From positions 88,220 to 152,219 of the forward strand of contig JAKVCA010000017.1 of the NCBI GenBank assembly GCA_022448315.1: 64,000 nt of DNA. Direction: 5' to 3'. The stretch is from Pirellulaceae bacterium (lineage in GTDB: Bacteria > Planctomycetota > Planctomycetia > Pirellulales > Pirellulaceae). This document shows positions 41,452 through 51,115 of the stretch, piece after piece. Positions within the stretch are counted from its first letter, which is position 1; each line of letters begins with the position of its first letter. Below the pieces are notes generated by a model. The model ran no database searches and was not told where the DNA came from. It was given only the letters and a program-made list of their open reading frames with translations. The position numbers and the translations under genes were made by a program.

Positions 41452-43026
41452 CTAGGCAGTTGCAATACTCTCGCGAAGGTCCCTCGCCAGTTGTTTAGAT
41501 TTGACGTAAAAGCCCCTCAATAGAAAACCCATGTAGGCATTCAGGCCGACCGAGAGGAATAAGAGCCCCATGATTCCGAAACGATTATCTTTGGGTGTTG
41601 AAGCAGTTTCCGACCTGGAATCGACCAATGACGATTTCGGAAGGGCTGAAGATGAGGGAGCACTCTGCTCTGCTTTCTCGTTCGTGGATGCCGAGACGGG
41701 GGCAGAGATGGCCTTCGCGAGTCTAGAACCACTGCCTGCACTGGCTTGCGAGTCCTGGCGATTCACCAGTTCCCACCAGGAAGGTTCCGTGGTTTGCTGA
41801 GGGTGGACGGGTTGTGCGGCGGCGGGGCTCATTTGGGGAATGCGAGTTTTGAAACCGGCGTCCACCGTGTTGATCGGTTGATTGGATGCGGGAACAGGTT
41901 GAATTCCACCTGTGTATCTTGCTGGGGTCGTGGCGGCCGCAGGAATCGATGGGGACTCTCGCGAAATCGCGTAATCGTTGGGATGGGCCGGGTTCTGTAA
42001 AGGAATCCCGCCTTGAACAAGAGTTCCACTGGCCCGATTTCCACTCGGCCGCGAATTACCATTTTGCCATTGAGTTTCCGTGCCGCTCAATAAGGGCGGC
42101 GGCGCGATGACCTGTCTTTCGGTGCCAGGATTTAGGGGTGTCGCTTGAGAGGCGACAGGGCCGGGTAGACGAAAGTCCTGACTTGCCGGTTGAGGCTGGA
42201 CAGTGTTGAGTGCCCCGCCCGAAGTCGGCAGACTGGGGGGCAGATCGGAGAGTGTTGAACCCTGTGTCGTTGAAAAGTCATTTGGCATCATCGGGCCGCG
42301 AACGTTCGGAGAAAATTCAGACGCAGCACCGAGTTTGTCTACAGGAACCGAATGCCATTGAGGTGCTAAAACGCCGTGACCCGGCGGTAGCCGAATCGGT
42401 CGGGTATCGTCAAATCCCGAAGAGGTGGAGGGCGCGCCTAACGGATTGACTTGTCCGTTTGAAAGCAATGATTGACCGTCGTAGGTGGTACGTGGATCCG
42501 CAGGCGTTTCTGAGCGGGCCTGCCGAACTTCGGGAATTCGCGGTGCGGGGACCGATGGAAGAGGGGCAGAAAATGTCCCACCGCTCACTGCTGGAGTAGA
42601 ACTTGGGGGCGTGGCTGGAGAGCCGGCGACCGTTGCGGCCAATGGCCGACCTCGGTCAGGATAATTGATTTGGGTTCCCGTTTCGTTTTGGCGATAGGCT
42701 TCAGCAGGACTGAGGGTACCTTGTTGGGCCGTGTGGCTGGCAAGAACGATGGGGCTTCTTTCACCCATCGCGGTGCCAAGTCCTTCGTCAATGGGCATGA
42801 TAAGGGCAGGCTTGCGGAGCTTGCGGTTCCCATACTGCAGGCGAATCGACTTGAGTTGACTCAACTCGTCAGGCAAAGCGCTCGTGATGCTATAACCTTG
42901 TTTCAACGCGTTGATGGCCTGATCATCCAGCTGAACGACATAGACGACATCGCCTTCTTTATTTTTTTCCCACGTTGTTTCGATGCCCCCGGACGCAACA
43001 ACGAAGGCCAATATCAATCCGTTCAT
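41452..43026 (-). CDS. Proline/serine-rich protein with C-terminal membrane anchor
   Basis: 524 residues from ATG 43026 (GGAG eight bases upstream); ATG 43044 adds six residues. The N-terminus has a short leader (about 1-18) and an ordered domain of about 80 residues, TTWEKNKEGDVVYVVQLDDQAINALKQGYSITSALPDELSQL. The long middle (about 100-430) is disordered and rich in Pro, Ser, Gln and Thr. A single transmembrane helix (about 485-510, IMGLLFLSVGLNAYMGFLLRG) and a basic cytosolic tail close it. It looks like an envelope-spanning linker. I do not recognise a family. Confidence 0.65.
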   Translation of the reverse strand: MNGLILAFVVASGGIETTWEKNKEGDVVYVVQLDDQAINALKQGYSITSALPDELSQLKSIRLQYGNRKLRKPALIMPIDEGLGTAMGERSPIVLASHTAQQGTLSPAEAYRQNETGTQINYPDRGRPLAATVAGSPATPPSSTPAVSGGTFSAPLPSVPAPRIPEVRQARSETPADPRTTYDGQSLLSNGQVNPLGAPSTSSGFDDTRPIRLPPGHGVLAPQWHSVPVDKLGAASEFSPNVRGPMMPNDFSTTQGSTLSDLPPSLPTSGGALNTVQPQPASQDFRLPGPVASQATPLNPGTERQVIAPPPLLSGTETQWQNGNSRPSGNRASGTLVQGGIPLQNPAHPNDYAISRESPSIPAAATTPARYTGGIQPVPASNQPINTVDAGFKTRIPQMSPAAAQPVHPQQTTEPSWWELVNRQDSQASAGSGSRLAKAISAPVSASTNEKAEQSAPSSSALPKSSLVDSRSETASTPKDNRFGIMGLLFLSVGLNAYMGFLLRGFYVKSKQLARDLRESIATA

Positions 43027-43281
43027 GGCTAAGACTCCATTCATCTTACGCGCGATGCCGATTGTCGGTATCGTAAACGGTTTGGTGGCTTGACGTAAAT
43101 AGAGAAATGAAGGCCTGCATTCCTCTTTCAGGCGGTTTCAAAATCTGTGTAAAACAGTGACTGCCTGATGAGATCTGACCCTTTGTTTCACAAAAGATCA
43201 TCCACGTGGAGGCAGGGGGGACATGTCTGGCGGACCCATGATAGCTAGCATAATGAAAGTATTCAGGCGGCCCACTTTCCG

Positions 43282-44310
43282 ATGAGGATGATTCAAGTAA
43301 GGGGACCAGAGATCGAAAAAGCCGACCAGAAAAAAAGGGTCAAACTTTGGATCGTACGTGGGTTTCGATCAGTCATCCTGATTGCCGTTCTCCTTGGGCT
43401 CACCGCTGCGACTCGCCGGTGTCTGCAGGAACTTCGAGAACAGAACTTCTCACTCACCTCAGTCGATGGTCTTGGATTCCTTTCTGCGTGTTTCTGGTAT
43501 GGTCTGGGAATGTTGCCCTGTTGGGCCTACTGGCATCGCATTCTGAAAGCGATGGGGCAGAAACCGACTTGCGTGGAGTCTTTCCGGGCCTTCTTTATTG
43601 GCCAGCTCGGTAAATACGTGCCGGGGAAGGCGACGGTCGTCGCTTTGCGGGCTGACTGGGTCGGAAGCGAGAGGACCCGTCTGACGCCAGCAGCAACAAG
43701 CGTTTTCATCGAAACTTTGACCATGATGGCCGTTGGCGGAGGGCTCTCTTGCACCTATCTGCTCGTGGTTCCACAGCAACATATTGCAGGCGTTCCACTT
43801 GGCCCCAACACATTGGCGGCGTTGGCCCTTGCCTTGATGTTCGTGTCCGGGGTTCCGATCTGGCCCCCCCTGTTCCGCAAGCTGGTGGTGATGGTTGGGG
43901 TTAAACGGGCGGATCCTGAAATTGAGTCGGCTCTTAAGGGAATCGACTTGAGTCTCCTGCTAACGGGGTGGCTGCTTAATTTTCTCGCGTGGTCGTGCTG
44001 GGGCATGAGCTTGCTGATGATTCTCCGCAGCCTTCCGGATGCAACAGCTTCCTGGAGCGATTGGCCTCTTTTGACGGCGAGTGTTGCGTTAGCCATGGTC
44101 GCTGGATTCCTGTCTCTCATCCCGGGGGGGCTAGGGGTCCGAGAGATGGTTATCCTGTCGTTACTCGCTCCCTACGGAGGGACCGTTGCATTGGTCTCTG
44201 CGGTAATGCTTCGGTTTGCGTGGCTGCTAACGGAAGTGTTGTGCGCGATTATCCTATACATTGGTAGGTGGATTCCGTTTGACCGTGACCACTCGAACCG
44301 TCATCTATAA
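43282..44310 (+). CDS. Lysylphosphatidylglycerol synthase transmembrane/UPF0104-type flippase-like protein
   Basis: 342 residues with about seven hydrophobic segments. Marks of the LPG_synthase_TM (YbhN/AglD) fold: WYGLGMLPCWAYWHRIL, AFFIGQLGKYVPGK (the conserved KYxPG motif), ERTRLTPAA and SLIPGGLGVREMVIL (the PGGLGxRE motif). Members flip or present lipid-linked substrates. It is the first gene of a plus-strand unit with a GT2 and a polytopic membrane enzyme, a common combination for attaching sugars to lipid or surface polymers. The gap to the GT2 gene is 113 bp. Confidence 0.88.
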   Translation: MRMIQVRGPEIEKADQKKRVKLWIVRGFRSVILIAVLLGLTAATRRCLQELREQNFSLTSVDGLGFLSACFWYGLGMLPCWAYWHRILKAMGQKPTCVESFRAFFIGQLGKYVPGKATVVALRADWVGSERTRLTPAATSVFIETLTMMAVGGGLSCTYLLVVPQQHIAGVPLGPNTLAALALALMFVSGVPIWPPLFRKLVVMVGVKRADPEIESALKGIDLSLLLTGWLLNFLAWSCWGMSLLMILRSLPDATASWSDWPLLTASVALAMVAGFLSLIPGGLGVREMVILSLLAPYGGTVALVSAVMLRFAWLLTEVLCAIILYIGRWIPFDRDHSNRHL

Positions 44311-44423
44311 TGGCTCTCGAAGATAAGCATTTCTAGTTTGGAAACGGGCGGTTTTCGAGCGCCCTCTGGCGGTATCAATAAGTCCTTTGTGCACGCTTTT
44401 TGACTTCAGCATCTGAGATCACC

Positions 44424-45536
44424 ATGCTTTGCTCGGCCGTCATTCCCGTTTTCAACGAAGAAGCAAGCCTCGCTCGGCTTCACGAAGAACTCCGGCAGGT
44501 CTGCCGAGACCACGATCTTCAGCTTGAAATTTGGTTTGTCGATGATGGCTCTCGGGATGGCAGTTGGAGTGTCATTGAGCAGCTTGCCGAGACAGACCCA
44601 ATGACTTACGGCCTTCGCTTTAGGAGGAATTTTGGCAAGGCTGCTGCGCTGAGTGCCGGGTTTGCGTCGGTTCGGGGTGACGTGGTCTTTACGCTTGATG
44701 CCGATTTACAGGACGATCCAAAGGAGATTCCACGATTCCTTGGGATGTTGAAGGAGGGCTATGAGGTAATCAGCGGATGGAAGATCGTCCGGAATGATCC
44801 TTGGCATAAGACGTTTCCCAGTCGCATCTTTAATGGTTTGGTTGGCAAATTCACCGGGGTCAAACTGCACGATCACAATTGTGGGTTCAAATGCTATCGA
44901 CGAGAAGTACTTGATGAAGTGGATCTTTACGGAGAGTTGCACCGATTTATTCCCGTCCTTGCATCCTCAAGGGGGTTTCGTGTTGGCGAACTGGCGGTGG
45001 ACCATCGGGCACGTGAATTCGGTGCTTCCAAGTATGGGTTTGAGAGATTTATCAAAGGCTTCCTAGATCTCCTGACCGTCTATTTCCTGACGGGATTTCG
45101 CCAGCGTCCACAACATCTGCTCGGCACAGTAGGCCTGTTGGCATTCGGGTTAGGAGGAATCGGGATGACCTACCTGGCAGGCTATTGGATCCTTAAGGAA
45201 TTCAGCACTTTCGGTGAAGATTGGCTACCTCTGCATCAGCGTCCGTTAACCCTTTATTCGCTCGGGGCACTGCTGCTCGGTTTTCAGCTTATCTCGTTAG
45301 GCTTCCTCGCCGAACTCATTACCGCCTATCAAGGGCGTTCGACATCCAATTTCTCCATCAAGCAGAGAATCGTGCCGTCTGAGGATAGGCGACCATCGGA
45401 GCCAACTTCAGCATTGGCAATCGGTGTCGACGGGGCAGTTGGAGAGTCTAAGTCAGAGACCCGTTGGACCGATGTTGTGACCGAGACGCCTGATCTTGAA
45501 GACCCCTCAGGTCTAAGGCGAGAGGATAACGCATGA
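44424..45536 (+). CDS. Polyprenyl-phosphate glycosyltransferase, family GT2 (DPM1/GtrB/ArnC type)
   Basis: 370 residues from ATG 44424, where the typical MLCSAVIPVFNEEAS begins; TTG 44400 is a weak alternative. The GT-A fold shows IWFVDDGSRDGSW, RFRRNFGKAAALSAGFASV, the DADLQDDPKEIP metal site, and NCGFKCYRREV. Two C-terminal transmembrane helices (about 230-260 and 285-305) match GtrB/ArnC-like enzymes that load a sugar onto undecaprenyl phosphate at the cytoplasmic face. A charged tail follows. The stop overlaps the next start as ATGA, so the two are coupled. Confidence 0.92.
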   Translation: MLCSAVIPVFNEEASLARLHEELRQVCRDHDLQLEIWFVDDGSRDGSWSVIEQLAETDPMTYGLRFRRNFGKAAALSAGFASVRGDVVFTLDADLQDDPKEIPRFLGMLKEGYEVISGWKIVRNDPWHKTFPSRIFNGLVGKFTGVKLHDHNCGFKCYRREVLDEVDLYGELHRFIPVLASSRGFRVGELAVDHRAREFGASKYGFERFIKGFLDLLTVYFLTGFRQRPQHLLGTVGLLAFGLGGIGMTYLAGYWILKEFSTFGEDWLPLHQRPLTLYSLGALLLGFQLISLGFLAELITAYQGRSTSNFSIKQRIVPSEDRRPSEPTSALAIGVDGAVGESKSETRWTDVVTETPDLEDPSGLRREDNA

Positions 45537-47221
45537 TGGATCATCAAACGGTTGGCCCTGGCGAGCTGGATGTCGAAAGAGCTGGAGAGGAAGAGGCTCT
45601 GAAGGCGATCACGACGGGCAAGAGTTCAAAGGTCTCCCTGTGGGCAATTTATGCCTTGTTGATCATGATCTGTGGAGGGACGCTTGTCGGTCGTATCTGC
45701 TCGTTGCAGCCGACGTTGAGCAATCGAAACTCCCCCTTTTTTTCAGCAAATGATCGAAGCCGTTGGGCGACCATCAGGGCCCTTGGTGATGATGGCATCT
45801 ACGAGATCGATTCACTCGTGATGCAAAACGAAAAATTTGCAGGCAGGGATGTCCGGCCTTGGGATACGATCGACAAGGTGGCGCACCGAGGACAGGATGG
45901 CGAAATACACTATTATTCGAGTAAGCCGACACTGCTTCCGACTTTACTTTCTGCACAATACTCGATGTGGAAAGTCGTGACCGGTTGGAATCTCGAGGAT
46001 CATCGTTTTCCGATGGCCAAGTTGATTTTGATTTTCAGCAACGTGCTGCCATTCATGCTGTACCTTGCGTTGATCGCAATACTGGTTCATCGCTTTTCAC
46101 AAACAATATTCACTGCTTGCGTTGTGATTCTGGTCGCGGGACTCGGGACGTTTCTCTCCACCTTTGCAATTTCACTGAATAATCATCTGCCCGCTGCGAT
46201 TGCCGTCTCCGCGGTCATCTTTTGTGGAATTCAAGTGAAAGATCGACAAGTTCGCGGTCTCGGTTGGTATGTGGTCGCGGGTTTGGCGTCGGCTTTTGCT
46301 GTTAGTAACGAATTGCCGGCACTTTCGTTCTTTTGCCTTGCTGCCTTGGCTTTCCTTGTCATGTGCCCGAGACTTTTTCTTCTCGGTTTTCTACCTGCAG
46401 CAGGCCTGGTTGCAAGCGCCCATTTTGGTACGAATTGGCAAGCCCACGGAAGTTGGAGGCCAGCGTACGCTCACCGACAAGACGGCGCGATCATCGGACA
46501 ACTCCCCGAGAGTTGGACGGCGTCTTTTGATGCCGAGCGTTTGCCTGACCCGCTTCGCAAAGAACTCGAGAGCCTGGGGGTGGATGTCAGCGATGCCTGG
46601 CAGATCTGGCTCGGTGAAATGGAGGTGCCGGAAAGCACCCGCCGCTGGGTGATCATGAATTTGAGAACCAGCGAGAGGTGGGCGTTGGTTCAGTCCAATG
46701 AGGGGCAGCCCGTTACCGTGCATCAGTGGGACAATTGGTACGAATATCCCGGCAGCTATTGGACGGCAGATGTGTCGCGAAGGTCTTCAGTGGACCAAGG
46801 TGAAGAGTCACAAGGTCTTTATCTTTTTCATATGCTGTTGGGACATCACGGCATCTTTTCGCTGACGCCGATGTGGCTGTTATCTCTCGGGGGCGCAACG
46901 ATCTGGCTGTTTCAAGATCGCGGGTCCAGACGCTGGCTAGTGATCGGTTTTTCAATCCTGTTTGTCGTCTGTATCGCGTTTTATGTCGGGCGACCTGTCA
47001 TCGATCGCAATTATGGCGGTCAGACGAGTGGGCTCCGATGGATGTTCTGGTTCATTCCGTTTTACGTGTTGGCCGCGGTGCCCATGATTGATCGCCTCGC
47101 GACTTCGAGTTGGGGAAAAATTACCGTGATCTTGCTGGCTGGAGCCAGTGTTGCATCCGCGACCTATTCCTCCATGAATCCCTGGGTCCATCCCTGGATT
47201 TACCAGTGGTTTTTCGCTTAG
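45533..47221 (+). CDS. Polytopic membrane protein, probable GT-C-type glycosyltransferase
   Basis: 562 residues with about ten transmembrane segments: one after an acidic N-terminal tail (about 30-55), a group at about 150-300 and a group at about 420-560. The long loop following TM1 contains NDRSRWATIRALGDDGIYEIDSLV and YYSSKPTLLPTLLS, a pattern like the first extracytoplasmic loop of ArnT/PMT-type GT-C enzymes that use polyprenyl-phosphate sugars. The N-terminal asparagine/acid pair is not clearly conserved, so the class is inferred mainly from the operon with GT2 and the flippase-like gene. It would transfer the sugar outside the membrane. A terminator follows. Confidence 0.75.
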   Translation: MMDHQTVGPGELDVERAGEEEALKAITTGKSSKVSLWAIYALLIMICGGTLVGRICSLQPTLSNRNSPFFSANDRSRWATIRALGDDGIYEIDSLVMQNEKFAGRDVRPWDTIDKVAHRGQDGEIHYYSSKPTLLPTLLSAQYSMWKVVTGWNLEDHRFPMAKLILIFSNVLPFMLYLALIAILVHRFSQTIFTACVVILVAGLGTFLSTFAISLNNHLPAAIAVSAVIFCGIQVKDRQVRGLGWYVVAGLASAFAVSNELPALSFFCLAALAFLVMCPRLFLLGFLPAAGLVASAHFGTNWQAHGSWRPAYAHRQDGAIIGQLPESWTASFDAERLPDPLRKELESLGVDVSDAWQIWLGEMEVPESTRRWVIMNLRTSERWALVQSNEGQPVTVHQWDNWYEYPGSYWTADVSRRSSVDQGEESQGLYLFHMLLGHHGIFSLTPMWLLSLGGATIWLFQDRGSRRWLVIGFSILFVVCIAFYVGRPVIDRNYGGQTSGLRWMFWFIPFYVLAAVPMIDRLATSSWGKITVILLAGASVASATYSSMNPWVHPWIYQWFFA

Positions 47222-47229
47222 ATCTTGCC

Positions 47230-47277
47230 AAAAAAATCACGCATCGCCTCAGGACGATACGTGATGATTACTTTTTT
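47230..47277. terminator. Bidirectional rho-independent terminator
   Basis: A stem of ATCACG.ATCG paired with CGAT.CGTGAT (47236-47246 and 47255-47265), each arm with one unpaired base. It is flanked by AAAAAAA (47230-47236) on the left and TTTTTT (47272-47277) on the right. It lies between the convergent GT-C-like gene and sod and can serve both. Confidence 0.8.
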
Positions 47278-47297
47278 GTCGAAAACTTTTGAGTGAT

Positions 47298-47906
47298 TCA
47301 GGCAGTTGCACCAGCATATCGCTCAGCAACGGCATCCCAATCAATCACATTGAAGAACGCTTCGACGTAGTCGGGTCGGCGATTCTGGTAATTCAAGTAA
47401 TAGGCATGTTCCCAGACGTCGAGTCCAAGAATCGGCGTACGTCCTTCCATGAGAGGACTGTCCTGATTGGCGGTACTTTCGACTACCAGTTTTCCACCAT
47501 CGACACTGAGCCAAGCCCAACCGGAGCCGAAGCGGGTTGCTGCCGCTGCGCTGAACTGCTCTTTGAACTCATCAAAGCTGCCGAAAGTGGCGTTGATTGC
47601 ATCTCCCAATGCACCGCTTGGTGTGCCGCCGCCGTTCGGGCTCATGATGGTCCAGAAGAGGGTGTGGTTGGCGTGCCCTCCCCCATTGTTGCGCACAGCC
47701 CCCTGGGCGTCTGCAGACACGCTGGAAAGGTCGGAAACGAGGTCTTCGATCGATTTCTCTTCCAATGTTGTGCCAGCAATGGCGGCGTTCACCTTGGTGA
47801 TGTAGGCGTTATGGTGCTTCGAGTGATGAATTTCCATGGTTCGCGCATCAACATGCGGCTCGAGAGCGTCATAAGCATAAGGTAAGTCGGGCAGAGAGTA
47901 TGCCAT
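47298..47906 (-). CDS. sodA: Superoxide dismutase (Fe/Mn)
   Basis: 202 residues, complete. It dismutates superoxide to oxygen and hydrogen peroxide. The metal ligands are His in [10 protein letters not shown], His in HANHTLFW, and Asp and His in [28 protein letters not shown] with the downstream Gly-Ser-Gly-Trp segment ([11 protein letters not shown]) is closest to the Mn type, but Fe and Mn enzymes cannot be separated safely by eye, so the gene symbol is tentative. There is no signal peptide; it acts in the cytosol. AGGAT lies six bases before the ATG. It is monocistronic. Confidence 0.95.
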   Translation of the reverse strand: MAYSLPDLPYAYDALEPHVDARTMEIHHSKHHNAYITKVNAAIAGTTLEEKSIEDLVSDLSSVSADAQGAVRNNGGGHANHTLFWTIMSPNGGGTPSGALGDAINATFGSFDEFKEQFSAAAATRFGSGWAWLSVDGGKLVVESTANQDSPLMEGRTPILGLDVWEHAYYLNYQNRRPDYVEAFFNVIDWDAVAERYAGATA

Positions 47907-48181
47907 GCTGGATCCTTTCGAAAGAGGGTGAATTTGCTCAACGAATACTCTATCGTTAGGGCCTGATCGCTTTTTAGCAAGCGGGGGTCGACCATGTTTA
48001 TCGCCGGTCGTAGAAAGTGCCTTCTACGGAGGGCGTTTCGTTTGGAAGTTGGCGAGTAAAATGAAAGCACGGCTCGTGAGGTTATCCGACGCGATTGGGT
48101 TGCATCGGAACCAGTGTGCCGTGTTGAAGTACCGCGGTTTTAAAAATCGCGCGTAGGATCGATCTCTCTTCTAAGGACAGG

Positions 48182-49702
48182 GTGACTGACGAAAGGTTGA
48201 GCGAACCGATGCAAACTCGTTCGATGGCGACGGGGGCTCCTGTGAGTCAGTTGGCACGACGGCGGAAATGGAAGTTCAGAATTCTGGCCCTAATTCTTGC
48301 CATGACGCCTTGGGGCGTGGCCGAGTTAACGCTGCAAATGTTGGAACGACAGCCACGGTCGGATTTCGAGGACCCTTTTATCGGCTTTGATTCAGAACAG
48401 CCTCTTTTTCAGCTTGGAGAGCAAGGGCAATTATACCGAACCGCTGAGAACCGTCAGGTCTATTTTCGTCCTCAGGAGTTTGGTGTTGATAAAGGGCCCA
48501 ATGAAATCAGGATTTTTGTGATTGGGGGATCTACCGTGCAGGGGCGACCCTACGAGGCAGAAACTGCATTTTCAACCTGGCTGCAGATCGCGCTTTCCAC
48601 CGCCGAACCCTCGAAGAAATGGACCGTGGTGAACTGCGGCGGAGTCTCGTATGCGTCGTACCGTTTGGTGCCCATTGTGGACGAAGTTTTGAATTACGAT
48701 CCTGATCTCGTTGTGATCTGCACGGGAAACAACGAATTCCTCGAACACCGGACTTACGAAGATTATCTGAGCCAACCCCTTTGGCAACGCAAGCTTTCAG
48801 GTTGGTCCCGAAATATTGCCTTGGTTCGCGCGGCGCAACGCTTTTTGCAGGCGGATGAGACTGAGTTGCGGGAACGATTGCCAGTCGAGGTTGATGCCGA
48901 GTTGGATTACGAAGATGCGATGGAATCGTACCAGCGTGACGACCTTTGGACCCGAGCGGTGCAGGATCATTTTCGTGAGAGTTTAAGGCGGATGGCGTTG
49001 AAGACGCGTGCCGCCCAAGTGCCGGTGTGGCTTGTATTACCTCCCACGAATCTGCGCGATTGTCCACCATTTAAAAGTGAGAGGATGGGGGCCGCTAGAC
49101 AGGTTGAAGACCGGCTCACAGATGCCTTGCAGGATGGCTGGTATTCTCGACCTCTAACAGAGCGGAAAACCTTACTCGAAATGGTTCTACAGGAGGAACC
49201 GAGGTTTGCACTTGCTCAATACTGGCAGGGCAAGTGTTTCGACGAGGAGGGGGATTATGAAAACGCAGCGAAGGCCTATCAGGCCGCGATCGATGAAGAT
49301 ATCTGCCCATTGCGAGCGACTCAAAGCACCTTGCAGATACTTCGAGAGCATGCCTCCAGATTTGATTGGGCACTGGTGGATGCACCTTCGCTTCTGTCTA
49401 CATCGTGCCGGGGAGGCATTACGGATCAAACGATCCTTGAGGATCATGTACATCCCAAGATTCAGGGGCACCAGTCTATTGGTTTGGCTTTATTAGAAAG
49501 AGCGCGTACCGAATGGGGACTCTCAAATCGTGAAGAGGTTGATCAGCAGGTCCAAAAAGCATTTCGAAAGCATCTCGATTCGCTTCCCTCAGCCTATTTT
49601 GAGCGGGGGCGAGGTCGGCTCGAGGCATTGAATCGGTGGGCGAGAGGGAGAGCGATCGGCGCGAAGGCACGCCGGGGTAAAGACGCGAGGAGCGAGCTTT
49701 AG
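48182..49702 (+). CDS. SGNH/GDSL-type hydrolase with TPR insertion
   Basis: 506 residues from GTG 48182, or 497 from ATG 48209. A single N-terminal membrane segment (about 30-50) makes it membrane-anchored, facing out. SGNH blocks: IFVIGGSTVQG (nucleophile Ser), NCGGVSYASY (Gly block), VVICTGNNEFLEHR (Asn block) and a C-terminal DHVHPKIQGH (Asp and His). Between the third and last blocks, about 370-410, is a TPR-like LAQYWQGKCFDEEGDYENAAKAYQAAI. Proteins of this layout resemble acetyl-esterase-like SGNH proteins common in planctomycetes. The substrate is unknown. It overlaps the convergent lhgO gene by four bases. Confidence 0.88.
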   Translation: MTDERLSEPMQTRSMATGAPVSQLARRRKWKFRILALILAMTPWGVAELTLQMLERQPRSDFEDPFIGFDSEQPLFQLGEQGQLYRTAENRQVYFRPQEFGVDKGPNEIRIFVIGGSTVQGRPYEAETAFSTWLQIALSTAEPSKKWTVVNCGGVSYASYRLVPIVDEVLNYDPDLVVICTGNNEFLEHRTYEDYLSQPLWQRKLSGWSRNIALVRAAQRFLQADETELRERLPVEVDAELDYEDAMESYQRDDLWTRAVQDHFRESLRRMALKTRAAQVPVWLVLPPTNLRDCPPFKSERMGAARQVEDRLTDALQDGWYSRPLTERKTLLEMVLQEEPRFALAQYWQGKCFDEEGDYENAAKAYQAAIDEDICPLRATQSTLQILREHASRFDWALVDAPSLLSTSCRGGITDQTILEDHVHPKIQGHQSIGLALLERARTEWGLSNREEVDQQVQKAFRKHLDSLPSAYFERGRGRLEALNRWARGRAIGAKARRGKDARSEL

Positions 49703-50943
49703 TGTTGAAGGTTTTTTTCGACGGCGTCGACGATCGTTTGGGCGATGCGAAATGAGGCGGTGGCCGCCGGCGAGGGCGCGTTATTGATACTCGTTACTCC
49801 GTCCCCTTGGAGAACCAAAAAATCATCCACAAGTTGACCGTTTGGAAGGAGGGCCTGCGCTCGGACCCCCGAAGGTGCCGCACGAAGATCGCCTGCCTGG
49901 ATTTCTGGCATCAACCGTTGTAAAGCCCGCACGAAAGCGCGTTTACTTATCGAACGCCAAAATTCTCCAAGTCCTTTCTGCCAGTGTCGCGATATTAAGC
50001 GGAGAAAACCCGGATAGGTCAGGCTGTCCACAACGTCCCTTGGATTGACGGTCGTTTTACCATAGCCCTCACGCGCGAATGCCAGCACCGCATTTGGGCC
50101 ACACTCCACGGTCCCATCAATCATGCGCGTGAAGTGAACTCCCAGAAAGGGGAAGGAGGGGTCAGGGACCGGGTAAATTAGATGCCGACAGAGATGTTGA
50201 CGCTCTCGGATCAACTCAAAATACTCGCCCCGGAATGGAATGATTTTGGCGGAGGATGGAAGCCCAAGTGTTTTGCCCACACGATCGCAATGCAAGCCGG
50301 TGCAGTTGACCACATGTCGGGTGCTGAGTTCTCCCCGGTTTGTCAGCAGCCTTGTAAAGCCTTCTCGCCGTGTCGCGGCCCGCACTTGGGTGTCCAATAA
50401 AATGCGATTCTCTGGATTGGCTTGAAGCAGGTCGGCCAACACTTCACAAACTCGTGGGTAATCGACAATGCCTGCGGCGGGTACGTGAATCGCCGCCGTG
50501 CCTTTGACGTGAGGTTCGATTTCTCGTAGTTCTGAAGCTCCGATCATTCGGCAGGAAATCTGGTTGTGTTGTCCACGCTCAAGAATTTTCTCCAGTCGTG
50601 GTAACTCTCTGTCTTCTGCCGCCACAATAACTTTGCCGCAGACGTCGAAAGAGATCGAGTGTTTGACGCAGAACTCCTGCAGGATTTCTTTGCCCTCTCG
50701 GCAAAGCGTTGCTTTTAAGGAGCCTGGCTTGTAGTAGATGCCACTATGCAAGACGCCTGAGTTTCGTCCTGTCTGATGGGCGGCCACACGGTTTTCCTTA
50801 TCGCACAGCCAGATCTTAGCGTCCGGCCGTCGATTCATCAGTTCGTACGCGGTCGTAAGTCCAACAATCCCTCCGCCGATGACCACGAAATCCGCAGTTT
50901 TTGACCGCTTGGAAGGCAAGGAAGGATTAAGGGCTCGCGCCAT
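49699..50943 (-). CDS. lhgO: L-2-hydroxyglutarate oxidase-like FAD enzyme
   Basis: 414 residues. The FAD-binding Rossmann fold starts with DFVVIGGGIVGLTTAYEL (GxGxxG), followed by KENRVAAHQTGRNSGVLHSGIYY, which is diagnostic of the LhgO/YgaF family. Other marks: GTAAIHVPAAGIVDYPRVCEVL, NCTGLHCDRVGK, IPFRGEYFEL, HFTRMIDGTVECGPNAVLAF and a C-terminal APSPAATASFRIAQTI. It oxidises L-2-hydroxyglutarate to 2-oxoglutarate, passing electrons to quinone or oxygen, as metabolite repair or in glutarate breakdown. No csiD or gabDT gene is adjacent, so metabolite repair is more likely here. Confidence 0.93.
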   Translation of the reverse strand: MARALNPSLPSKRSKTADFVVIGGGIVGLTTAYELMNRRPDAKIWLCDKENRVAAHQTGRNSGVLHSGIYYKPGSLKATLCREGKEILQEFCVKHSISFDVCGKVIVAAEDRELPRLEKILERGQHNQISCRMIGASELREIEPHVKGTAAIHVPAAGIVDYPRVCEVLADLLQANPENRILLDTQVRAATRREGFTRLLTNRGELSTRHVVNCTGLHCDRVGKTLGLPSSAKIIPFRGEYFELIRERQHLCRHLIYPVPDPSFPFLGVHFTRMIDGTVECGPNAVLAFAREGYGKTTVNPRDVVDSLTYPGFLRLISRHWQKGLGEFWRSISKRAFVRALQRLMPEIQAGDLRAAPSGVRAQALLPNGQLVDDFLVLQGDGVTSINNAPSPAATASFRIAQTIVDAVEKNLQH

Positions 50944-51045
50944 AAGGAAGGTTCTGCGTCAAGAGGAAGACGGATGGAAAGGGACTTGGGCGTTGCCTGA
51001 TCTGCGGTTTTCGCACCATAGGAGTTGCAAGCGGTGGGCTCGTTC

Positions 51046-51085
51046 AAAAAAATACCCCCGGGTCTCATGGCGAGATCCGGGGGCA
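51046..51085 (-). terminator. Rho-independent terminator
   Basis: On the minus strand GCCCCCGGATCTC pairs with GAGACCCGGGGGT (one bulged base), closing a 5-nt loop, followed by ATTTTTTT (51052-51046). It lies about 30 bp after the small lipoprotein gene and ends the DUF1559-lipoprotein operon. Confidence 0.92.
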
Positions 51086-51115
51086 TTGATCAATCTTCGA
51101 AAAAGACTCTGCAGC

